Positions 1 to 12,780 of a stretch of 64,000 bases of DNA are shown here, piece after piece (the first letter of the stretch is position 1; each line of letters begins with the position of its first letter). Source of the DNA: Gnetum montanum. Its lineage: Eukaryota; Streptophyta; Gnetopsida; Gnetales; Gnetaceae. Under the pieces are notes generated by a model. That model worked only from the letters and a program-made list of their open reading frames with translations. It did no database searches and was not told the origin of the DNA. The stretch is from the NCBI GenBank assembly GCA_015680685.1, contig MNCI01033476.1, positions 62,706 to 126,705 on the forward strand, written 5' to 3'. The position numbers and the translations under genes are program-made.

Positions 1-652
1 TTTCATAGTTGTATGGTTAAGTAAGCTTTATATATATGATTTTTATAACTTTTATCTTTTTAATGTCTTATGCTAATAGGGGAAGGTAAAGAGAACTAAG
101 TGACTAAATTACATTAACTATTCACTAACTAAGTTCTAATTGTTCCTAACACTAGTATCCATTCCCACTTGCCACACACATCCTGAACCAGTGCCATGCT
201 ACTGGGATTACCAAACGCTAATCATTACTGGGTTACCAAGCACTACACACATGCTCGAAGCAATTGTACTTAGTGTACTTAACTAGGAGAGTCAAAGGTT
301 GAGAGAGAGATTAATTAACTAGGAAAGCATTTAAATATTCAACAATAATTAATTACTATTTAGCTTAATTTGTATGCTGCAAGGTCTATCATAAATTTCA
401 TCTTTATTTCCATACACAAATATGTGCTCAAGTACAAACTGCTCGAATAAAGATCCATTCACTCTATGACTTCTACTGTGGGCACATAGGAATTATTCTA
501 ACTCTGGAATGGTAAAACTGCAAGAGTTTAGCTAAGGGTCTAAGTCTAATTATCTTGAATAAGGAAAGCTACCTATTATTTATAGAAGATGAGGTAGGAT
601 GCAATATCTTGTGGTAGATGCAATATCACATATGCAATATCGCGGCTCATCA
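1..652 (-). mobile_element. LTR of the main gypsy family, minus orientation, cut by the window edge
   Basis: Reads as an LTR on the minus strand: it ends on the plus strand with CTCATCA (646-652), the complement of the TGATGAG start shared by the other LTRs. The region around 385-500 matches, in reverse complement, the R/U5 core of the LTRs at 44,325 and 50,787 (AATAAAGA and GGATCTTTATT blocks). U3 holds several GCAATATC motifs (600-645). The U5 end faces left, so this is either the 5' LTR of a minus element lying outside the window or a solo LTR. No gene lies here. Confidence 0.75.
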
Positions 653-1065
653 AAGATCATTGAAGGAACCTTGTATCCATCTCTAGTAGGCCATTGCGTA
701 GATGTGGGATTAGGCTATGAACCTATTGACATACAGGTATTTTAGCCACCAACATTTTTGGTCATTACAAATATATTTGTAAGACTATGACTATTGGGAC
801 TACTGTTCCACTGAAAGACAATGCAGGTAAGATCAACATTAGGAGAGGCATCATGTGGATGCTAAGAGAAAATAGTTCACTGATTCCTTATTCCTACTGA
901 ACCAAGATGATAATGAGAATCCTACCTCTAAGGGCTCTTAGCATGAAGATTCTCTACCCTTTGTTACTATTGATGGGGGTGTGACCTTGAATCTATAGTC
1001 TACAATCCATAATTCAGGTTCAAGGAAAGATGGTAGTCAAAGCAAGGGATTAAACAAGCATCAAA

Positions 1066-2640
1066 ATGATAGAAAATTTGATGAACAAGGCCATGATAGC
1101 CAAGAGGGAATTGGTAGATTTCATGGTGGAGGTAGTTCTCCTTCCTCTTCCTCATCTTCATCTATGTCTGCTTCTTCTTCCTCTTGTAATTTTGAAAGAT
1201 TTCATAGATGAAATAATTGTGATGGAGGTGAGCATCAAGGCAATAATACTAATTGTCATGCCCATAATAATCAAAGGAATATCCAAGAACATCATCAATG
1301 GCAATGAAATCATGATGATAATGAGCCTCTATTAGCAACTTGAAGCATGCTTAACATTGCAAATGTAGTTAAGATCCCAACTAGGCATATGAAGGATAGT
1401 TGGATCAAGCACTTAGACATGAAAAATATTCCAAGTTTTAAGGGGGGATATAACTCTAATCTGTATACATATGTACAAGCTTTCCATATGCCTATTCATT
1501 ACAGAACATTGAAAATGATTGGTAGAAACTCAATCTATTTCCCAAAACATTCATCAAAGAGGCTAAAAGCTGGTACCAGTTCTTAGAGCCAGAATCCATT
1601 CATAGATGGAGTACCATGTTGGAGCTATTAAATGATAAATATTAGACATAATCCAGAGTGTCTAACCTAGGAAGGAAAACCTAATGATGGAAATAGGAAA
1701 TACATAAACCGTTTGATGCACCATGGATAGATATTATTCTTTCTTACACTGATGCACTGGTCATGGTTATTCTCAGAGGAAGCAACTCTGCCACATCATA
1801 GATGGGCTCAAAGTAGAAACTAGAAGAACTCTTGGGGCTTATGACTAAGGGAAATTATTTGAACTAAGAAATCATCAGATACAAAGGCTTATAGAACAAG
1901 TCACAAAACAACAAGCTGAGTTGTGTAAAAGAGAACATATAGAAGAATATAATAGGGACCCTTCCATAAGGAAAAAGGAGGTTAAATTTTGTAACAAGGA
2001 GGAGTCACCACTCAATGAAGTGATGAATAGAAAATCTATTTCTAAAATTTTAGGAAAGGTTAATAAATTATGTAATTCTTTGGATGAAAAATTCAAATAT
2101 ACTATGAAGATTGTTGAAAAATCCAAAGAGTAAAATAGTGATCATAACTATAGGAGGCAAAAGGAAGCTAAATGTGCCTACCAAAGAGGTAAGGGAAAAG
2201 CTGCTACAATAGAAGAAGTTGTGGAGATAGACTCTGACAATGATGTTGGTTGTGAATTTGTCAATATGAACATCCTAAGGGATGTTGCCTTGTGATGTCA
2301 CAATTACAAGAGTTTGGGATGTATGCATTGAATCCTCGACTAGCATAAAGGTAAGCACCCAGATGATTACCTTATCCCCAAAGAAATCCAAGGCAATTCC
2401 ACCAACAACAATAGGCTTACTATCCAAGTGGAGCTCCACTACAACCATATGAAAAATATCAATAGTGGCACCAACCACAATCATGGGGAATGCCATTGCC
2501 AAGGTATTAGTACCCTTACAGGAAACCAAATCCATATGGATACTATGTTCAGTAATCCATTTCTCCAAGAAGTTCTGCAAGCCATGCCTCATTTCAAAAT
2601 CACTATTACCCTCTAAACTACCATTGAACTAATTCACCAT
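1066..2640 (+). pseudogene. gag remnant of element 1
   Basis: Scattered reading frames match the better preserved gag of the 44-51 kb element: the block with MLNIANVVKIPTRHMKDSW (1,347 onward) corresponds to MLDIMEAIRIPTRHLKDSW there, and about 1,900-2,130 matches the C-terminal gag region with the KREHIEEYNRDPSIRK stretch. About 2,250-2,290 corresponds to the zinc-knuckle region; the Pro/Gln-rich linker follows. Gag would form the particle and bind RNA. Many stops, several frameshifts; not functional. Confidence 0.75.
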
Positions 2641-3049
2641 CTACTCAAGGGGAGCACCCATATCCATACCACCCTCTACATCCTTCTTCATACATCCTTG
2701 CATCCTCAACCCAGTTACCTCCTGTTCTATCCATGCAAGGTAAAATTCCTCCATAGCTACAACAACGAAATGCTACAAGGGCTATACATTCACAAATAGC
2801 TTTCCAGTAGAGTGGTTCAGATAATAAATCTATGAAATGACCATTTTTTCAATCCAACAATCCTCCCAAATCCTCACAACCTAATGTAGATAGTTATCCC
2901 AAATCTCCAACACCCTCATCCTCTACATCAAAGCATATTCGAGTACTCTTCAAAACAAATTCCATCTTGGATCCACATTGTGATGTTAACTCATGCTATT
3001 TTTAATTAGATCAAGGTTGGCAATCTTCCCATGAAAAGATCTAACTCAA

Positions 3050-3520
3050 GAAGTCCACTCATTTACTTATTGATCGCCAGACATGAGCCATGCAAGGCCC
3101 TTCTTGACTCTAGTTCTAGTGTTAATATCATCTCCCATGACATGTATAATGCCTGGAACCTACTACCTCTCAAGAAATGTAACATTTAGTTAGAACTGGT
3201 TGATCAATAAATTACTATTTTATTGGGATTAGTGAAGGACATTGTGACCATAGTTAGTGGGTAATCCTATCCTATTAATTTTCTAATGATCAATGTAGAA
3301 AACTGGAAAGATGACTTTCCCATCATTATGGGAAGGGCATGGTTAAGCATGGTTGATGTGCAAATGGGCATAAGGGACCTCTCCTTGGAAATCTCCAAGG
3401 AAAATAAATTTAGAAGGCTAGACAAGAAGCATGTTCCATGCATCACATATAGTAATAATGGATGCAATTGCTTGTAGAAAAGCTGGTCCATTAAGAGTAC
3501 ATTCCTCAAAGTATGCAATT
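3050..3520 (+). pseudogene. Retropepsin-type protease remnant of element 1
   Basis: Translation gives ALLDSSSSVNIIS followed by MYNAWNL, then a downstream block with DFPIIMGRAWLSMVDVQMGI (3,310-3,370). This matches the protease of the 44-51 kb element, where the active-site triplet reads D-S-G. In element 1 the Gly is replaced by Ser, so the catalytic loop is damaged even apart from the stop codons. The enzyme would have processed the Gag-Pol polyprotein. Confidence 0.75.
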
Positions 3521-3573
3521 AGTGTGTGCATGAAATAGATATCCAAAGGTATCTATATGCAATAGCTACTAGA

Positions 3574-3740
3574 GATGATTTTAAATAGAACCCCCTATAG
3601 TTACTGAAATAAGAGGACACCTATCAGTCACTATAGTTAAAAACTCTACTATCAGTCACTATCAGCCACTAGGTTTCCTCTGATGATGAAGATGATTTTA
3701 AATAGAACCCCCTATAGTTAAAAACTCTACTAGTTGGCAT
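3574..3740 (+). repeat. Short direct duplication between protease and RT
   Basis: A 30-bp block beginning GATGATTTTAAATAGAACCC occurs at 3,574 and again at 3,691, 117 bp apart, with TCAGTCACTAT motifs repeated between. It lies in the protease-RT linker and is a local duplication private to this copy as far as I can see. Confidence 0.6.
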
Positions 3741-3879
3741 GGATTATGCATTTTTAAATAATGGCAAGCTAGTCATAATTACTACAAATCTTGCTCCTGA
3801 ACAAATAGATAAGTTGTTGCAAGTTGTCAACAAATGGCCAACTATCTTTTCTTGGTCATATCTCAAGCTAACTTAAATC

Positions 3880-4600
3880 AATCCAAGGATATGCCAGCAT
3901 CACATTTACACCAACCTAACCATGAAGCCAAGAAAGTATCCACAACAACTACTGAATTCCAAACTAAAGTAGATCTTCAAGGAGGAAATAGAACAACTTC
4001 TCAAGGTGGGGTTTAGCTATCCCATCATGAATAGTAACTGGATTAGCCCACTCATAATTGTGCCAAAGAAATATGGAAAGTGGTAGGTCTCCATTGACTT
4101 TTGACTATTGAACATGGCAACATTTAAAGATCAGTTTCAATTGTCATGTGTGGACAAGTGTTAGACACTATCTACAAGCATTACTATTATAGCTTCTTGC
4201 ATGGTTATAGTGGCTATAACCAAATACAAATTTCACTAGAAGATTAGGTCAAAATAACATTCATGAGTCCCTAGTAGACTTTTGCATATTGTTAGATTCC
4301 ATTTGGTCTATGTAATGCCTCTATAACATTTCAATACTTGGTCCTTAGTATTTTCCAATAGTAAATTGGTAGTAGGGTAGAAGTCTTTATGGATAACGTC
4401 TCTACCTATGGGGCTACATTTGAGCAAGCCCTAGACCACCTTGAGCAAGTACTAAAGAGATGTGTTGAAACAATCCTTAGAGGCTGAATTGGAAAAAAAG
4501 CCATTTAATGGTCCAAGAAGGCATAGAATTACTTAGGTATGAATTGAAGTAGATCCAAAAAAATAAGGATCATCTAAGAAATCACACACCAACCAAAGAC
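3880..4600 (+). pseudogene. Reverse transcriptase remnant of element 1
   Basis: Recognisable RT blocks: FKEEIEQLLKVGF, then SNWISPLIIVPKKYGKW followed by IDF and LLN (about 3,970-4,110), and FMDN followed by VSTYGATFEQALDHLEQVLKR (from 4,386). The catalytic F/Y-x-D-D box reads F-M-D-N (4,386-4,397), so the second Asp is lost; the relative on the minus strand at 18,081-18,092 retains F-M-D-D. Multiple stops and frameshifts. Confidence 0.85.
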
Positions 4601-4689
4601 ATTTAAAGATGTCTAATCATTTATTGGACATATTGGCTACTACCAAAAATTCATAGAGAATTTTTCTAGGATTGAAAAATCATTGGTTG

Positions 4690-5190
4690 AGCTTACAAAG
4701 AAAGATGATACATTTGTTTAGACTAAGAAGTACGAACATGCATTTCAACTACTAAAAGAAAAACTCATAGAAAATCCAATTCTATGGGCACTAGACTGGT
4801 TTAGGCCATTCCACATAATGATAGATACATCTAATTATGCCTTGGGAGCTATTCTTACATAGTTGGATGATAAGAAATGTTCATATTACATCCACTATGT
4901 GAGCTAAATCATTGTGGATGCACAATTGAATTACATCATAACTGAGAAAGAATTAATGACAATGGTGTATGCTCTTAAAAAGTTTAGGTAGTATGTGCCC
5001 AATTATAAAGTATTTGTGGACACAGATCATGGTGCCATCCACTTCTTGATGAACAAAAAAATAGTAAGTCCCCGTATCATATGGTGGCTCATGATCTTGT
5101 AGGAATTTGATCTCACAATTGTAGATTGGAAAGAAACTGAGAATGTGATTGCTGACCATCTCTCTCAATTAAGATGGGATAATAAAGAGA
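4690..5190 (+). pseudogene. RNase H remnant of element 1
   Basis: One frame reads nearly through the RNase H domain that follows gypsy RT: IMIDTSNYALGAIL (first Asp), TEKELMTMVYALKKFR (Glu), VFVDTDHGAIHFLMNKK (Asp) and VIADHLSQL (last Asp). All four expected acidic residues are visible, making this the best preserved catalytic domain of element 1, though a few TAG stops interrupt it. It would remove RNA from the RNA/DNA hybrid during reverse transcription. Confidence 0.85.
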
Positions 5191-5379
5191 AGGAGAGTGC
5201 ACTCTCTAATCAATTTCTAGACAAAATCCTCTTTATAGAAGTGATAAATGACCAAGTACCCACAGAAACAAAATGGTATGATGGCATCCTCACTTACCTT
5301 CTCACTTAGGATATGCTATAAGATCTGGACTTCAGGAAGAAACAACAATTTCTTCATCAGGCAAAGTACTTCATGGAAA

Positions 5380-6200
5380 TTAATAGACGCTAATGGCCTA
5401 GTTCATTAGTATGTCCCTATTGCAGATCAACTCTACATTATCTAGGATGCTCACAAAGGCCCTTGTAGAGGCCACTATGTAGAGAGATGCTCAGCTAAAA
5501 AAATCATAATGGCAAGATACTATTGGCCTATAATCTTCAGGGACACTCATCAATTTGTCTAATCTTGTTAATGCTATCAATGAGATGGTGGGATGACCAT
5601 AAAAATGGAGGGTACTCAATAGTGGATTTAGCCGCTAGAACCCTTTGACATATGGGGCATTGAATTCATGGATCCCATTATACTCATATCCAATGGAAAG
5701 GCATATATCATCATAGTTGTCAACTACTACACCAAATGGGTAGAAGCAGCAACCATCATTGATTGTCTCATTCATTGTTGCTAGATTTGTACAACAATAT
5801 GTTGTAAATAGGTTTGGGATACCACATGCACTAATTTCTAGCAATGGAACTCAGTTTACAGTTGCACTTTTTGAGAACTTATGTAATGCTTGGGGTTGAA
5901 CATAAATTAATGCCTTATCACCCCCAAGCCAATGGTTAAGTAGAGGTAACCAATAGGGAGATTACAAAGATCCTAATAAGGATCATAAGCAAATATAGGA
6001 GAGATTGAAGCACAAAACTCAATGATGCCCTATGGGCCTACCACTCAACATGGAAACTTCCTATTAGCTACTCTTCCTATGAGCTAGTATATGAAAGACT
6101 TCCAACACTCTTGATTCAATATGAGCTCCATACACTCTCAAAAACCTATGAACTAAATCTTAACCTAAGTCTAGCATAAAAAGAAAAAGTGATCAATCTT
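5380..6200 (+). pseudogene. Integrase remnant of element 1
   Basis: The N-terminal zinc region is seen as AHKGPCRGHYVERCSAKKIIMARYYWP (5,450-5,525). The core follows: EPFDIWGIEFMDP (5,640), VVNYYTKWVEAATI, a broken I-S-S-N-G-T-Q-F block (expected S-D-N-G-T-H-F), and a frameshifted HPQANG-like stretch near 5,920. Shifts and stops destroy the frame. The domain order after RNase H places the element in Ty3/gypsy. Confidence 0.8.
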
Positions 6201-6539
6201 AATATGTTAGATAAGAACTAATTCATGGTCCTATATTTAAATGAATTTCACAAGACATTCAATAAGCAACAAAATGACTTAAGAATATGAAAAGTAAAAT
6301 TCCAACCTAGAGATAAGGTTCTCTACTAGAACCCCACACAAGTACCTTAGAAAAAAAATTCCAAACATTGTGGGAGGGACCTTATATAATCACTAAAACT
6401 TTTCCTTCTAGGGCCATGACTATATACAAACCTAAAAGCCCAAATAAAAGGTAGTTGATCAACATCCAACAAGTAAAGCTTTTTCATGAGCCCAAGCAAC
6501 CCAGTGTAACAAATACCTCAATGGATGGACAACTATGCT

Positions 6540-8150
6540 CAATTTTTCAGATCCCCTCCTTCCAACTCAATCATGGGATAGATGGCCATCCATGCTAATC
6601 ATCCGTATGGCTCTTCAGGTTTTCTATTTTTTTTCTTTGTTTTTCACATTTTTGATTTTGCAATTTATTTAGTTTACAACTTCTTGATTTTCAAAATTTT
6701 TTCTATTTTTCAACCATTGTTTATTTTACACCATCTTTAGTACATTTGAATCTTTATTGGCTATTTTACACTTTCTTATATATTCTACCTTGTTTTGTTT
6801 GAGTGTGATTTTCGAATTTCTACTAATAAAAGTGCTTTATTACCAATAGGACACAATGGTGCTATAGTTGTTACTAATGGTGGTTTGTGCTTTATGTTTT
6901 GTTTACTAATATATGGTTTCTATTTTTGAATTTTTGTACTAATGAATCAGTCATGGTTTCTTTTTCATGGAATAGGCAGTGCATCCATGACATCCACCAA
7001 TCCATAAGCTCTATTGTTTTCCTTGTTCTAAAAATTTGAGGCCCCTTTCATTAAAAAAACTCTTAATAAATTTATGACCTTGGTACTTTCTAGAATTGGA
7101 AAGAATTCAATGGTTTGAACAAGGTGTGACTTCAAGGGGACTTAATACTCTTTGTACTCTTCTACTTACTTGAGTGCTCCAATGTTTTTCATGGAGTTCT
7201 TACCATTCCATTCCAACCACTAATGGGAAGTCAAATAAAGTCTTTGCATGGTATGGTTCCCATCCAAAAAGAAAAAAAAAGCAAAAATAAAATACAAAAA
7301 AGACATGATGGGAATTTAAAGCACACACCTTAGACAAACAAATGGGCTACGAGCACTAGTTATGGGACTAGCAAGGCATGCACCCATGCTTGAAGGTCCC
7401 CACTAACTAAGGCCTTCTCTCACTTCCTACTTATTTTTTCTTCTCTTTGTGGAATGATGGTTGTTTTGTGGGTGCATGCTTGCATCTCAAGGGGGTGGAT
7501 CAATCTTGGAATGGTGATGTGAACTCACTAAAAGAGGTTGCTTTTGGTCTGGACCAAGGATGGCTCTTCTTTAGTCATTTTAAACATGAACTCCATAATG
7601 GAATTTTTATAACCTTAATGTGGAATTCCATTCCACCTTCTCCATCATCCATTTATGCTATCCATAACTCATGTCACTATTGATGTCCATGTTCTTGATT
7701 TTGTGTCTTGGTTTGACATATTTGAATTCTTAGGTAGAATCTTCCAAGTTTTGGTCCTTAATTCCTTTGACCATTAATCACCTATGGGGACCATGGACTC
7801 CTTATGTTGAGGTTATGCAAGGGAAAACAAGGCATGCATCACTATGGAGAGGACCCACTTGTAGATCTCTTGGTGGTGTTCATTAAGTACCTTATCTCTA
7901 GGAATTCTTGCAAGCAGAATCCTTCATACACCCATCTTCTACATCATCCCATGTGTTTCTTTACATATTTTGTTCATTAAATATGTTCTCCATCAAATTT
8001 TTCAATTTTTAAACTTTCAAAGATCCTCTTAAATGATTTTATCATATTCTTGGCTTTTATGAGATTCCATAGACCCTAAATTATTGAAAAATTTCTTATA
8101 TTTCTTGAGATATTCAAATTTAAAAATTTTGGCCAATGGGCCTCGCATAC
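6540..8150 (+). other. Non-coding 3' region of element 1, pyrimidine-rich start
   Basis: After integrase comes a T-rich tract (about 6,620-6,790), then sequence aligning with 48,760-49,800 of the 44-51 kb element and with the reverse complement of about 15,100-15,860 of element 2. Shared landmarks are the CAATCATGGGATAGATGGCC block, the AAAGCACACxCCTTAGAC block and the ACTAGTTATGG block. Open frames here (for example 7,447-7,683) are not conserved between the copies, so I call no gene. Confidence 0.6.
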
Positions 8151-8400
8151 AAGGTCCTGTTAATGAAGCAAACCTATATATAGGGCCCCATCGATGGAGT
8201 AGACCCATATACGAGGCCCTATCAACATCTAGGGAAAATATTATAAACAGGCACAATCTCACTTAGAAAATTTTACATTTTTTCATAAATGCCAAAGAAG
8301 TTTTTCAATTTTTCAAAGCCCAAAACCTTCTAGAGCCCATAACCCACAAATGTTTATCCAAATCACTTTGTTCTTCAACCCTGCAACTATTGAAGGTAAG
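8150..8400 (+). promoter_or_regulatory. Putative internal promoter and leader of the extra ORF
   Basis: A palindromic TATA element CCTATATATAGG (8,173-8,184) lies among CATCGATGG-type motifs like those in the LTR U3 regions, followed by a conserved leader ending in GAAGGTAAGCTC (about 8,395), which looks like a plant splice donor. Element 2 keeps the same order in reverse complement: TATATATAG at 14,302-14,312 and a homologous leader at 14,100-14,300. Conservation in two diverged copies suggests function; transcription is inferred only. Confidence 0.45.
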
Positions 8401-8689
8401 CTCTTTGTCATGGGGACCAAAATATACCATTTTTTATAGAAATTTTTTTGTAATTTTTTCTAACTACCACAAATGTTTAACTAAAAAATCAACTATTAAA
8501 TACCTAATTACAAGAGTTAAACATTTTCAACAAGCTCTAGTGACAATTATAATAAATAAGTAATAAAATAACAATAAAATAATCAATTTTCCATGGTCCA
8601 ACCTTAGCCAAAGTGTAACTAACTAACTAATGGGAAAGCTATTCAAAACTTTAAATTTACACATTACATTTACTAATTCATGGATGTGT

Positions 8690-11375
8690 TGTGATCATAG
8701 ATGGAACCAAAAGGAAAGCACACATAGGAAGAAGGAACATCCCAACTAAGGGAGAAATTACCTAGAATAGGAAGAAGCAAAGAATAGCCCCAAGAATAAC
8801 CACTTAAGACCTATGTCATAGGTTCTCTTATGGAGGAGGTAGAAGTGAAATCTATCAAAAAAATTATAGAACCAGTAGTAGCAGCAACAAAACACTTCCA
8901 TCAAGATGAAGCATCAAAGCAACTAGCAAATCTTGAGGTGACCTTAATAGAGGCTTATCTAAATTAGATTAAATGAAGAGAGGTCCAAAAATTGATGCTC
9001 TAAGAGTTAATTTTTGGCCCTTTCCTGAAGAATGCACCAAGATAAGTATGGGACTAGCTAAAAGCCTCTCCCATGTGGTGAATCATCACTTCCATTAGGG
9101 AGTGGTACATGAAAGAGACATTCCTATCTAAAATAATAAGCAGCTTGGAGCAATGGTGAAAATCAAGGACATCTCAGTGTCCTACTCAGTGCAAGCCATT
9201 GGTGCAGTGCTTGGGTTGCTTAAAATAGGGCAAATCTTACTAAAATTCCAATGTAGGTGGATTTGAGCATACAAAAGAATGACTACAATGGTGTTATGGT
9301 GTCGATTGCAAGGAGTTTGACAGACTCACACTGGTAGAGAGGATCTATTACAAGATTGCAACATTTCACCTTAATCCCATGGTGAGGCCAAGAAAAATCA
9401 GCACCTTCTTTGCTTGAGCATGCACAACTCTAAGTGGGAGATTCCCAGTCAACCTTTTGTAGCTAATCTATCTACAAATGAATAAGTAGTTTAAAGAAAA
9501 TGAACATGGAAGGAAGGCATTCCACTTCCCTTGTCTCATCAAGAAACTTTGTCAAAGGGGAGGGATAGTCCATTATACTAATGACATAGTTAAAACTATT
9601 CCATCCACCAAGTGGGTGGAAATGATGAAGGATAAGATGCATATGACCATAATTCACAAAGAGGAGTAGAGACCACCACCTTCACCACTCAGAGAATGGT
9701 ACCAGACATTATTGCAACTACCCAATGATTACATGAATATAGAGAATGACTCTTTAGTGAACAAGAGTAAAGAGTAGGCATGAGTAATGATGATGCATCT
9801 GTATACAGACCAGCCATGAGTCATATTAATGAAATGGCCCAAATGATCAGCTTGATGGATGAGGGTGGATCCATTTTCTCAACCTAAAGAACATAACTAC
9901 CTACAAGGTCAAATCTGAGTGTTAGAGAGATCATAGTATCTCTCGCAAAATAACAGTCACTCCCAAAAATCTTTGGGAATGCTACAATCTTCTTAGTATA
10001 ATTGGAGGAGGGCAAGGGAATAATATTTTTTGGTGATGCAACAGTAAGGGTAGGAGATAGTAGCAAATGTAGTCACTAACTATGTTACCAAAACACTCAA
10101 TGCACCTATGATGTTTCTACTTGATGTCATTACACTCAAGGATGTGCAGACATCTACAAGGACCACGAGTAATAGAATAAATGCAACACAACATGAAAAA
10201 CTACTAGATCAACTAGTGGAAACATGGAAACTACTTCTAGATGTCTTTGATCTTTTGGATACTGTCACTGCAACCTAGTCAGAGCTAGTAGAGGCAAGGG
10301 GGAAAAACATCATATTGGAGGAGCAACTCAAAATAGCCAAGTAGTGGAATGAATACTTGGCTATGGAAGTTGCTAAATTAAGAGCCAAGATTGTTGATTC
10401 TGTATTTCTCAACCTAGCACTAATAAGAGATGAAGCTATGGAATAGCTTCACATCAAATTCAAAGGAGTTAAGGGTGCAATGGAGATGATGATGTTCTAT
10501 CGATCCTTGGGAAATGGCACACAACATAAGATTCAAAACACTTTCAATCAAACCTACTAAGAAAATGTCTAGTTGACTATAGAAAATCATTGCCTATGGA
10601 ATGTTAATGTGCATAAGTAAGAATTAACTGATTTTATCCATCAATAGCAGGAGAAGCTAGGTAGAGAAAACATAGAAGTGAAGAGATTGGTAGCAAAAAA
10701 TAAAAAATCTCTTCATGGAGGAGGTTCATGCCTTTTGCCAAAAAACTATGATTGAGGTATCCACTTGAAAATCAAAGGCTCTTAAATTTGAGAGAGTCAA
10801 GGATCACTACAGAGAGTAGGTAAATTTACAAAAAGAAGTAAATAAAAAACATATCTAGTTGGTAAAGGAAAAAAATAATGAGATCCTCTAGCAAGGTAAA
10901 GAGTTGTGGAAACCCATCATTGATCAAATAGATGCCTACAACAAAGTAAAATATGGATGAAGGAATTACAAATCAAGGAGATGAAGGACTACATGGAGCT
11001 CACCAAGCTCCATTATGCAAATCTATCCATGTTGACTATCGAATGACCATGGTCTACATTAGAGAAACATGTGGCTAACTTGTACTTATTGTACAAGGTT
11101 AAGTTCAAGTACCACAAGGACACCAAGGAAAATCTTGTGGTGGCCAATGCTAAACTCAAAGTTCTCAAGGCACGATTCACTAATCAATGATCAACTACCA
11201 AGAACTTGGCCAAAAGGATGAATGACTACCAGGAGCTACAGAATGCAATTAGGGCATTCGACATAAAACATAAATATTTTTCTACCTAGTTTATCAATGT
11301 AAAGGAAATGTTCCTAATAATGCCCTATCCATGGAATGTCCCCATTTCAACCCACATTAGCGATACCGCGTGGAG
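8690..11375 (+). pseudogene. Extra coiled-coil ORF downstream of integrase (element 1)
   Basis: The frame probably begins at ATGGAACCAAAAGG (8,701), just after a CATAG that could be a splice acceptor. The first third (8,800-9,700) gives a globular-looking region with SLSHVVNHHFH and KAFHFPCLIKKLCQRGGI. The remainder is rich in Lys, Glu and Leu with heptad-like spacing (EVAKLRAKIVDSVFLNLALIRDE; ENHCLWNVNVHK) and looks coiled-coil. The same protein is encoded on the minus strand at 60,780-62,560, which helps establish it as a real element gene. Athila-like elements carry an env-like ORF here and other plant elements encode proteins resembling plant transposon domains; I cannot assign this one firmly. 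Many stops; continues after the inserted LTR at 12,868-13,060. Confidence 0.6.
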
Positions 11376-12117
11376 CATGAATGGTCCCTGTAACGACAGA
11401 AAATGTCGGCAGCTGGAAATACCAACCGAGGTTCCATGTATACAGTTTTAACCATGGATCCGAGCGAGGGCTATGCTGGAAAAAGCGAATCCACGGCACC
11501 CTAAACGGTCTTGTCGATTAGACAGGGACTTACGGGTCAGTAAAACGATGGAGATTACGGATCTTTGCGTGTTGCGATTTGATTCGAGGGATCGTGAAAT
11601 GGGAGGAAAACGACGTGGATGGATCGCTACGATGATAATGTCAAACATGCCAAAGAGATGCCAATCAGGAGAGAAACGCGTGATTTTCAAAGATCTACGT
11701 TTTGATTTTTGAAAGAATGTATGATTTGTATGTCACGTTACAATGGGAGAAACCCTCGATAACTTGATGTAAAAATGAGCACGAAACAACAAGGAAACTG
11801 TCTAGACAGAAGTCCAATCTACCTCGTAGGCCAAAGCTGGGATGCAAGAATGGTCAAGCTCTGAGGTCTGCCGATCAACTGTTTCTAACTGGTAGAGCCT
11901 GCAAACTGGGCAAGACGATCTCACGATCCTTGTTCTGCTTCTTTGCTTCGAGTAGGTTCTGCTCAGGGCAGCGATCGCTAAAGGAGAAAGTCGTATCTTC
12001 CCCAAAGGAATGATCTCTCTTGTTGCTAAGGCTCAAGCGCACTGTGCTCTATTCTTGCTGAAGGATGGTGTTGTTGGTAGTCGCCAAAAAGTTGCCCTTT
12101 GTTTCTCTGTTCAAGGT

Positions 12118-12235
12118 GATAAGTGCTTCCCTGCTCAAAAAATGCTCTTGCCCTTTTGATTTCCTGCCCACAATAGTGATAAATGCTCTGGTGCTCAGAA
12201 AAATGCCTCTGCTTCTCTGATTCGCCAACCCTTGT
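12118..12235. repeat. Two-copy 58-bp repeat downstream of the solo LTR TATA box
   Basis: Two units beginning GTGATAAGTGCT and GTGATAAATGCT (about 12,118 and 12,176) repeat with a 58-bp period. Relative to the minus-strand TATA box they fall in the transcribed part of the LTR and explain the repetitive look of the short minus-strand frames there. Confidence 0.5.
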
Positions 12236-12504
12236 ATCTTTGTCAATTGAGGTATTTATAGGCTGCGACACTCCGTGGAACAGGCGTAACCTTGATGACG
12301 TGGGTCCCGGATATTTCGGGTTCCATTGACATGACCATTTTAAGTCAGACTGTGACTACGCACAACACGCTTGTTTGCGTGTTGTGCATGTGAAGAGCAG
12401 GTACATGTTGAGCGTGTTTCAGTTGCTTTCAGGCTATATTACACTCATTCGCGTTGTGGTGCATGTATGAGCGTAACCCGGTATGAAAACAACAGGCTCA
12501 AAAT

Positions 12505-12780
12505 TGTCTTACGCTCACTATGCAGCTGCGCATAACGAAGCATAAACAATGTTTAATTTACGCTCACCACGCAACCGCGCGTAACGAAGCGTAAACAATG
12601 TCTAGCCTTAGTGATGAAATACGCAATGATACACACCGCCGCGTAATGAGCGTAAAGACAAGTTATTCATGCGCCACGAGAAAAAGTGTCAAACTGTAGT
12701 GCCTCTCTAGACTCTGCCTTCGACTATTTTGGAGCTTATTACGCTCATTACGCTGCCACGCGTAATAGAGCGTAAACTTG
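12505..12780. repeat. Array of palindromic TTACGCTCA repeats in the solo LTR U3
   Basis: Four degenerate units at about 12,509, 12,558, 12,620 and 12,735 share the pattern TTACGCTCA, then a GC-rich centre, CGCGTAA, then GAGCGTAA or GAAGCGTAA. Each unit is partly self-complementary (TTACGCT against AGCGTAA). They lie upstream of the minus-strand TATA box, where enhancer repeats of an LTR promoter are expected. Confidence 0.6.

Noticed and set aside
12026-12271. Two overlapping minus-strand ORFs of 81 and 65 codons
   Set aside because: They lie wholly inside the CpG-rich solo LTR and derive from its 58-bp repeat; no domain, and a TATA box overlaps the 5' end.
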